Positions 58,793 to 64,000 of a DNA stretch of 64,000 nucleotides are shown here, piece after piece. The DNA lies in assembly GCA_030849805.1 (NCBI GenBank), contig JASANZ010002186.1, forward strand, positions 1 to 64,000. Direction: 5' to 3'. Position 1 is the first letter of the stretch. The number at the start of each line of letters is the position of its first letter. Source of the stretch: Sergeia podlipaevii (taxonomy: Eukaryota > Euglenozoa > Kinetoplastea > Trypanosomatida > Trypanosomatidae). A program made the position numbers and the translations under genes. A model generated the notes under the pieces. It had not been told where the DNA came from. It made no database searches and worked only from the letters and a program-made list of their open reading frames with translations.

Positions 58793-59287
58793 GATTGAGG
58801 GGGTGGGGTCGTTCTTGTCACCCGCATGTAACAAGCCACGTTTGCAATCGTGTTTATTGGATGGAAGACAGCAGTACTGCTGCCGCGTTGGAGGAACTCG
58901 TCTCGCGTCGTTTGTGTATGCGGCGTGAAGATGTCCTGTGTAGTTTCTTTTTTTGATTTTCCACAGGAAAGAAGCTCTGTGTTTGTTTCGCAGAGGCTAT
59001 ATGTACAGAAGGAGAGGATGGCAGCCAAGGCCATAACTACGCAATTTTATATAGAGGCATCAACAACGAAAGGAAAAAAAAAATGAAATGATGAATAAAT
59101 TGCATCCAGAAAGATGTGTCATTAGCGGTAAGTTTACTGGCAGCCTTCGCTATCGTGCGAGAGCTGCTATTTGTAATCATTGTTGTTGTTGATGTGTCAC
59201 TATAACAATATGCCTGTTTTTTCATCTCTTTTTTTTTCCATTTATTTCTTCTTCGTTATATTTTCTTTCCTCTAGCTCTAGGGAAAC
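58793..59287. other. Intergenic
   Basis: No gene. A pyrimidine tract at 59218-59273 ends in AG at 59274-59275, the likely acceptor of the first RPS24 gene. Confidence 0.6.
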
Positions 59288-59701
59288 ATGGTCTTTCAGA
59301 AGAAGAAGGCTGAGGTGTCCATCCGCACCTCCCAGTTCAAGGTGAACAAGCTGCTTAACCGCAAGCAGTTCATCGTGGAGGTCAACCACCCCCAGTGGTG
59401 CGGTACCGTCCCCACCCAGCTTATCCGCAAGAAGCTCGCCACCCTCTACAAGGTCCCTGATGAGAACCAGGTCTCCGTCTTTGGCTTCCAGACCAAGTTT
59501 GGTGGCGGCAAGACTACTGGCTTCGGTCTGATCTACGACACACTCGCCGATCTCAAGCGCATTGAGCCCAACTACCGCAAGACCCGCATGGGCTTCGGTA
59601 AGGCTCGCCTGCCCGCCCGCAAGTCCGTCAAGGAGCGCCGCAACCGTAACAAGAAGATCCGCGGTAAGGCGAAGGGTAAGGCCCAGACCAAGAAGAAGTA
59701 A
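59288..59701 (+). CDS. RPS24: Ribosomal protein eS24 (RPS24), copy 1
   Basis: This is a small-subunit ribosomal protein needed for 18S rRNA maturation. The 137-residue protein shows the family blocks: LLNRKQFIVEVNHPQ, KKLATLYKVPDENQVSVFGF, TKFGGGKTTGFGLIYD and a basic tail KGKAQTKKK. Codon use is very biased toward C-ending codons, as in highly expressed genes. The AG at 59274-59275 leaves a 12-base 5' UTR. An almost identical gene follows 308 bases downstream. Confidence 0.97.
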   Translation: MVFQKKKAEVSIRTSQFKVNKLLNRKQFIVEVNHPQWCGTVPTQLIRKKLATLYKVPDENQVSVFGFQTKFGGGKTTGFGLIYDTLADLKRIEPNYRKTRMGFGKARLPARKSVKERRNRNKKIRGKAKGKAQTKKK

Positions 59702-60009
59702 AGAGATTCTCTTTCTTCTTGCCGCTGCAACCAGCATCCCTCTTGTTTATGATTTTATTACATTATTTTCATTTTTTAAAAAAAGTATTTGAGTATTGTG
59801 CACTGCACCTGCGTAGTACTGTATGGGGTAGTTCGGTGCCTTGAGTTTCTTTCAGTACTTAGCTAGCCTCTATGCTGCTTGATCTTCTTTACTCCGTTCT
59901 TTCTGTATCTGATGATGTCTTCTCTTTATCTTGATCCTCTTTCTTCTTATCTTTCACATAAACAAAAATTAAATGCTGTTTTTTATTAACACATACAGAC
60001 GAAAAGGAA
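59702..60009. other. Spacer between the two RPS24 genes
   Basis: No gene. Unlike the coding regions, this spacer has no similarity to the sequences flanking copy 2 on its right. Pyrimidine-rich at 59886-59955. AG at 59997-59998 precedes the copy 2 ATG by 11 bases. Confidence 0.6.
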
Positions 60010-60423
60010 ATGGTCTTTCAGAAGAAGAAGGCTGAGGTGTCTATCCGCACCTCCCAGTTCAAGGTGAACAAGCTGCTTAACCGCAAGCAGTTCATCGTGG
60101 AGGTCAACCACCCCCAGTGGTGCGGTACCGTCCCCACCCAGCTTATCCGCAAGAAGCTCGCCACCCTCTACAAGGTCCCTGATGAGAACCAGGTCTCCGT
60201 CTTTGGCTTCCAGACCAAGTTTGGTGGCGGCAAGACTACTGGCTTCGGTCTGATCTACGACACACTCGCCGATCTCAAGCGCATTGAGCCCAACTACCGC
60301 AAGACCCGCATGGGCTTCGGTAAGGCTCGCCTGCCCGCCCGCAAGTCCGTCAAGGAGCGCCGCAACCGTAACAAGAAGATCCGCGGTAAGGCGAAGGGTA
60401 AGGCCCAGACCAAGAAGAAGTAA
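60010..60423 (+). CDS. RPS24: Ribosomal protein eS24 (RPS24), copy 2
   Basis: The protein is identical to copy 1 over all 137 residues. By eye only one base differs in the coding region (a synonymous C/T in a serine codon near the 5' end). Similarity stops at the start and stop codons. Two copies would raise output of an abundant protein, a common arrangement for trypanosomatid ribosomal genes, and different UTRs could give different mRNA stability. Confidence 0.97.
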   Translation: MVFQKKKAEVSIRTSQFKVNKLLNRKQFIVEVNHPQWCGTVPTQLIRKKLATLYKVPDENQVSVFGFQTKFGGGKTTGFGLIYDTLADLKRIEPNYRKTRMGFGKARLPARKSVKERRNRNKKIRGKAKGKAQTKKK

Positions 60424-60953
60424 GGCCACTGAGGTAGTCTTTGCAATGTTCTTATGCACACTTGCCTTTTCTTTCAATAGTATGTTTTATTTCTAACCAA
60501 AACAAATAAATAAATATACATATATATGCATATTGTAATGCTGATTTTTTTTTCCCTTCCAGGTCTACCACAGCCATGAGCGGAGGGTATTGCCAGCTAT
60601 CTTGTGCAAGGAAGCTGTGCGAGATATCATGCAGGTGAGTAGTACGACTCAACCTTTATCTGGGCTTTACTTGCTCACTTGTTAGTGTACTACTTTTTTT
60701 GTTGTTTCAAGTACATATTTTTTTTTCTTTTATTTGCTCTTCTTCTTTATTTTTTTCTATAAAAAGGAGAAAAGGGCTCTGTCTACATTTCAGCTAGGCA
60801 GTTGTGAAACATCACTTTGCAACATAAGTAGCAACTCTCTTTCCCTTGCGCGCTCGTGGTTCACTCTCGAGACGGAAAGAAGCACAAGATCATTTTTGGA
60901 TACATTCTCTTTGTTTTTTGATATATAGGTGCGCATTGTGCTGCTGAGAGGAA
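60424..60953. other. Intergenic with an exon-like segment
   Basis: A clean acceptor (tttttttttcccttccag) ends at 60562, and a donor-like GTGAGT starts at 60635; the 72 bases between read openly in frame and begin VYHSHERRVLPAIL. It also holds a 20-codon ATG frame (60577-60639). I cannot name a gene. T-rich tracts at 60715-60765 and 60898-60920 with AG at 60927-60928 probably serve the SPRY gene. Confidence 0.45.
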
Positions 60954-61736
60954 ATGCAGAATTCATCGCCCGTGCGACAGCCAGAGAGTCCATATGGTCG
61001 CGCCGAGGGTGCTATGAATGGTAGCGTTAGTAACGACATGGAACCTCTCGCTGTCAGCCGCAATGTGTACGTTCCAGCCACCGCTCACACAACCAAGTGC
61101 GTCTCATTCAAGTGGGCTCGAGCGTGCTCTGTATATGATATAAAAGGAACAGCAGTGGTTCATAATGGAGGAGGGGTATGTTCATACCGCCCTGTGTACG
61201 GTGATCTGGCCATGGCACCTAAGACTGGAAAGTATTTTTATGAATTCCGTGTGAACAGTGACAACTGTCGTATAGGAATGGCCACACGAATTGCCTACCC
61301 AGACGATGAGGCACTTGAGAACCACGAATTTGGTTTTGTTGTCGACGGTGTAGAACCCAGCCAACGTGATCTTAGCTACCTACAGACCATTGGTGCAGTG
61401 CCTACACCAGAGCGAGCCATAGCAGCATACATGGATCTGCAGACATCACGTGTCTACGTTAATGGCGTTGAGAAGAAAACACTTTGGCGCACGTTTATTC
61501 CCGTGTCTGGTGCTCTCTTGTCCTTTGTGGTGGATACTGAGGAAGGTGTAGTGCAAATGTTCGTGAACAAGAAGTATGTTGGTCTCGTCTTTGATCACAA
61601 CGCTGGTTTGAAGGGAGAGACCATCTACCCCGTCGTTGCCTTTGCAGGGTTCGACATGAACAATCGCAATCTCGGACAGGGGAACATCGGGGCGACTATC
61701 AGCCAGCCGCACAAGTTCGACTGTGTTTATTTCTAA
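60954..61736 (+). CDS. SPRY-domain protein
   Basis: SPRY domains are beta-sandwich modules for protein-protein contact. The 260-residue protein has a disordered N-terminus (about residues 1-45) and then one SPRY domain. It is marked by GKYFYEFRVNSDNCRIGMAT, EFGFVVDG, IAAYMDLQTSRVYVNGVE and GETIYPVVAFAG, the usual order of strand motifs. No other domain, signal peptide or membrane segment is seen. The partner and process are unknown. Confidence 0.85.
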   Translation: MQNSSPVRQPESPYGRAEGAMNGSVSNDMEPLAVSRNVYVPATAHTTKCVSFKWARACSVYDIKGTAVVHNGGGVCSYRPVYGDLAMAPKTGKYFYEFRVNSDNCRIGMATRIAYPDDEALENHEFGFVVDGVEPSQRDLSYLQTIGAVPTPERAIAAYMDLQTSRVYVNGVEKKTLWRTFIPVSGALLSFVVDTEEGVVQMFVNKKYVGLVFDHNAGLKGETIYPVVAFAGFDMNNRNLGQGNIGATISQPHKFDCVYF

Positions 61737-62709
61737 GCTACAGTGAAGCGATGTGTCTAGCTATCTCCTTGCACACGTGCGCACGCCAGCTTGCCGACCC
61801 ACTGACTTACTTCATTATTATTATTATTATTATTATTATTTTGCATTCTTTTGCTCTAGTATTCCTTCCCCTGCCCCCTCCCCTCTCTCTCTCTCTTCCT
61901 GGGACTCCTTGCCATTGCTCTCCTCTATATGTATTATTGCCGATTTGTTCGTTGCCGCACAGATACGACGTTGTGCGTGACCTACTTCAGCAACTAGAAA
62001 GAATAGTTGATGGAGGGGGAGGGTTCGAGAAGCAAACATTGCCAAAAGGAAAAGCGTGCTTCTGGCGAGAGAGAGGGAAACGCAACGCTTCTGTACACTT
62101 AATATACATAATTACATTTTTTTTATTATTATGTGAACTATGCATTCCAAGTGCCAGGAGGGAAAAGATGCAAGTGGTAACAGGCAATATGGCTGTGTTC
62201 ATGTGTGCGAATCTGTACTTCTTATGCCTTGGATGCAGTGAAGCTAACATCTGGAGCTTCTCTGTTGTACGTATTTGATTTGATGTATTGAACTATCAAC
62301 ACACAGTTGATGAAAAAAAAAGGAGGGAATTCATTCACGCTGAAATACAAAGCACTGTTTAACAAAAGAAAAAAAAAGGTTACTTATGGGGTGTAACATA
62401 CTACACTGCTAACACTACAATTTACAAAAAAAAAATGGGCTAAAGGACTGACTCTGTCAAGGCAGCAATGCTCTACAACGCAGAAGCACCATCTTCTCAC
62501 TGCCTCGATGAAATGGAGACGAATGCTTATCTCAAGTTCCTTCTCCCTTCTTCTCTTTTTCTTCTTTGACCATTGGTCCTCCTTCCCCCCCCCCCTTCTC
62601 TCTCTCTCTCTCTCTCTCAATTCTGTGTGATCAAGGGAACGCTCAGTTGTCGAGGGTCTAAGTGCGTGAATAGGCATCCTTTCAAAGTAGTGTGTATCAG
62701 ACTTGACAC
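61737..62709. other. Long intergenic stretch with simple repeats
   Basis: No gene in nearly 1 kb. It contains a TTA triplet run at 61814-61840, CT runs at 61880-61896 and 62596-62618, and an 11-base C-run at 62585-62595. Frames over the repeats (such as 61751-62278) translate low-complexity sequence. The CT tract is the likely splice signal for the deacylase gene. Confidence 0.6.
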
Positions 62710-63168
62710 ATGAAGGCAATTATTCAACGGGTTCTTAGTGGCTCCGTTACTTCCGAGGGCGAAGTGGTTGGCTCCATCGGCAAAGGGATGTCAGTTCTTC
62801 TCGGTATTTCGAGGGATGACACGGTTGAGGACGCCGAGTACATCATCCGAAAGCTTTTAGCTGTGCGCATCTGGAATGATGAGGAGGGCAAGCGGCACTG
62901 GAGGAGGAATGTGAAAGACATCGACGGCGGCATTCTTCTTATCTCTCAGTTCACTTTGATGCATGTTATGAAGGGCAACTCCCCTGACTTCCATAAGGCC
63001 ATGAACCCAACCGATGCTCTTGAAATGTTCAACGTGATGTGTGGCAAGCTTCGCGCACAATACGCTGCGGACAGGATTGCCACCGGCAACTTCCAACACT
63101 ATATGAATATCGAGCAGGTTATGGACGGGCCGGTGACGCTAGTCCTTGATAGCAAAAACCGTGACTAA
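62710..63168 (+). CDS. DTD: D-aminoacyl-tRNA deacylase (DTD)
   Basis: DTD removes D-amino acids (and glycine mischarged on tRNA-Ala) from tRNA and so proofreads translation. The 152-residue protein has the normal length and the family's motifs: IIQRVLSGSVT at the start, ISQFTLMHVMKGNSPDFHKA containing the SQxxL active-site motif, and DGPVTLVLDS for the GPVT-type cross-subunit motif near the end. The enzyme normally works as a cytosolic homodimer. Confidence 0.93.
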   Translation: MKAIIQRVLSGSVTSEGEVVGSIGKGMSVLLGISRDDTVEDAEYIIRKLLAVRIWNDEEGKRHWRRNVKDIDGGILLISQFTLMHVMKGNSPDFHKAMNPTDALEMFNVMCGKLRAQYAADRIATGNFQHYMNIEQVMDGPVTLVLDSKNRD

Positions 63169-63548
63169 GACATTCTTGCCATGGTGTATCTGAACAATAA
63201 ATAATGCTCACAGGTGTGGTTCAGTAAGACAAGCAAAATCTCTTTCTTTTATTTAATATATTCGTTCTTGTTGTAAAGTAGTTGACCGGGGCTCTCACAC
63301 TGCATTTTTTCTCCTTTATCAATTTCTAGTTGTGCGTGTTTCTATCACCTCACACTCTGTCATGTCTTTTTATTGCCTACTTTCTTCTTGTGTTTATTCT
63401 TCAATGAATAGAAGGAGACAAAGGGATACTCAGCAAACACTAGTGCAATACAGCCATAATGCGATCATGTAGGGCATTGCTGGTCAAGGCAACTCTCGAC
63501 CCCTCATGTATTTGTCAAAAGGTAGGTTATATACTTTTTTCTCTGTTA
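63169..63548. other. Intergenic before the snoRNA repeat
   Basis: No protein gene. A possible hairpin at about 63466-63522 (catg/aggg arms facing ccct/catg) was noticed but has no box motif. The first repeat unit starts at 63549. Confidence 0.5.
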
Positions 63549-63552
63549 CGAA

Positions 63553-63617
63553 GGCCGTCTTTCCCGCGGATTGACTGTTTCATAGCCACCCCCGCTTAGT
63601 GCAACGTCCTGAGAGCT
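63553..63617 (+). ncRNA. Candidate H/ACA-like snoRNA (single hairpin, AGA box)
   Basis: A 65-base hairpin: lower stem GG.CGT with ACG.CC, an internal pocket, an upper stem GCGG with CCGC, then AGA at 63612-63614 and three bases to the end. Trypanosomatid H/ACA RNAs are single hairpins of this length that end AGA plus three bases and guide pseudouridylation. Distance from upper stem to AGA (16 bases) fits the family rule. Lower stem is short, so confidence is moderate. Confidence 0.5.
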
Positions 63618-63680
63618 CTGTCTATTCCCATCCCTCCCTTTCCCCTCCTCTGAGTTGCTAGATGTAACTTACGCCCTCGC

Positions 63681-63782
63681 CTCCGCATGATGACCACGAA
63701 TGCTTAGGACACCTTTAGAGCGCCACACATGGTGGCGTGGTGAAAACATACAGCTTCAAGTCTCGATTCAGCTGATTCGGAG
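63681..63782 (+). ncRNA. Candidate C/D-box snoRNA
   Basis: C box ATGATGA at 63687-63693 and D box CTGA at 63772-63775 are framed by a terminal stem CTCCG (63681-63685) with CGGAG (63778-63782), the full hallmark of a C/D RNA. The guide region would be the 10-15 bases before the D box. By the D+5 rule, the base facing T63767 in the target RNA would be 2'-O-methylated by fibrillarin. Confidence 0.65.
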
Positions 63783-63848
63783 TGCAATGCGTGATTGACT
63801 GTCCCTGTGTGTATCTGTATGTATGACCGCCGCTTTCAGCTGTGCGAA

Positions 63849-63913
63849 GGCCGTCTTTTCCGCGGATTGACTGTTTCATAGCCACCCCCGCTTAGTGCAA
63901 CGTCCTGAGAGCT
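63849..63913 (+). ncRNA. Candidate H/ACA-like snoRNA, second repeat copy
   Basis: Second copy of the single-hairpin RNA at 63553-63617. It keeps the lower stem, upper stem and AGA box. The visible difference is a C/T in the 5' pocket strand (cttttcc instead of ctttccc), which could alter guide specificity. Confidence 0.45.
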
Positions 63914-63976
63914 CTGTCTATTCCCATCCCTCCCTTCCCCCTCCTCCGAATTGCTAGATGTAACTTACGCCCTCGC

Positions 63977-64000
63977 TCCCGCATGATGACCACGAATGCT
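63977..64000 (+). ncRNA. Candidate C/D-box snoRNA, second copy, truncated by window end
   Basis: C box ATGATGA at 63983-63989. The left stem arm reads TCCCG instead of CTCCG, so a compensating change would be expected in the right arm beyond the window. The D box is not visible. Confidence 0.45.

Larger units (their letters stand above)
63549..64000 (+). repeat. 296-base tandem unit, probable snoRNA cluster
   Basis: Sequence starting cgaaggccgtct at 63549 recurs at 63845, and the second copy runs off the window edge. Over the visible 156 bases the copies differ at a handful of sites, mostly in the pyrimidine spacer. Trypanosomatid snoRNAs are normally encoded in such tandem units holding both H/ACA-like and C/D RNAs. 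More copies may follow. Confidence 0.85.

Noticed and set aside
59905..59920. A C-box-like tgatgatg between the RPS24 genes
   Set aside because: No D box or terminal stem accompanies it at suitable distance.
61751..62278. A 175-codon frame after the SPRY gene
   Set aside because: It translates TTA and CT simple repeats into isoleucine and leucine/serine runs; likely 3' UTR.
1..64000. CRISPR arrays, bacterial operons, rRNA genes and spliced-leader RNA genes
   Set aside because: None was seen; the gene arrangement is that of a trypanosomatid nuclear chromosome.

Overview
The window looks like nuclear DNA of a trypanosomatid protist, most probably a Trypanosoma. Genes are uninterrupted. Almost all lie on one strand in a single long array of at least 54 kb. 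Nearly every start codon is preceded by a pyrimidine-rich tract and an AG dinucleotide, the signature of spliced-leader trans-splicing. A decayed non-LTR retroelement with RNase H and C2H2 zinc fingers resembles the ingi/L1Tc clade. A clear AP-2-type mu adaptin argues against T. brucei and its closest relatives. The species cannot be fixed from the sequence alone.

Layout. Positions 1-8330 carry minus-strand features: a 240-base tandem repeat, a membrane-anchored PLOD-type (ESAG3-like) glycosyltransferase, a scrambled retroelement (about 4.2-6.7 kb), and a small protein that may carry an ArdC-N-like fold. Positions 8331-9259 form a divergent strand-switch region, the probable Pol II start zone. 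From 9260 to the right end everything is on the plus strand: fibrillarin, a cullin, PEX22, SF3b14a/p14, AP mu, a small protein, exosome RRP41, a divergent glutathione-peroxidase-like protein, MTR4 helicase, an Obg GTPase, a bromodomain factor, two Erg28-like membrane proteins, succinyl-CoA synthetase beta, a 4265-residue DNA-PKcs-like kinase, an HRD1-like ubiquitin ligase, PHF5A, a mitochondrial protein, a small acidic protein, a divergent MCM8/9-like ATPase, an ABCG transporter, CFAP65, two nearly identical RPS24 genes, a SPRY protein and D-aminoacyl-tRNA deacylase. At the right edge a 296-base tandem unit appears to encode an H/ACA-like RNA and a C/D snoRNA.

How the genes relate. As usual in trypanosomatids, co-transcription does not mean shared function. 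Still, RNA-maturation genes are frequent here: fibrillarin and its likely C/D guide RNA, the exosome core with its MTR4 helicase, and two small SF3b subunits. The most striking items are the intact DNA-PKcs-like kinase in a lineage generally regarded as lacking classical end joining, the snoRNA repeat, the scrambled zinc-finger/RNase H element beside the strand switch, a possible alternative-acceptor uORF switch at the Obg gene, and the homogenised RPS24 pair.
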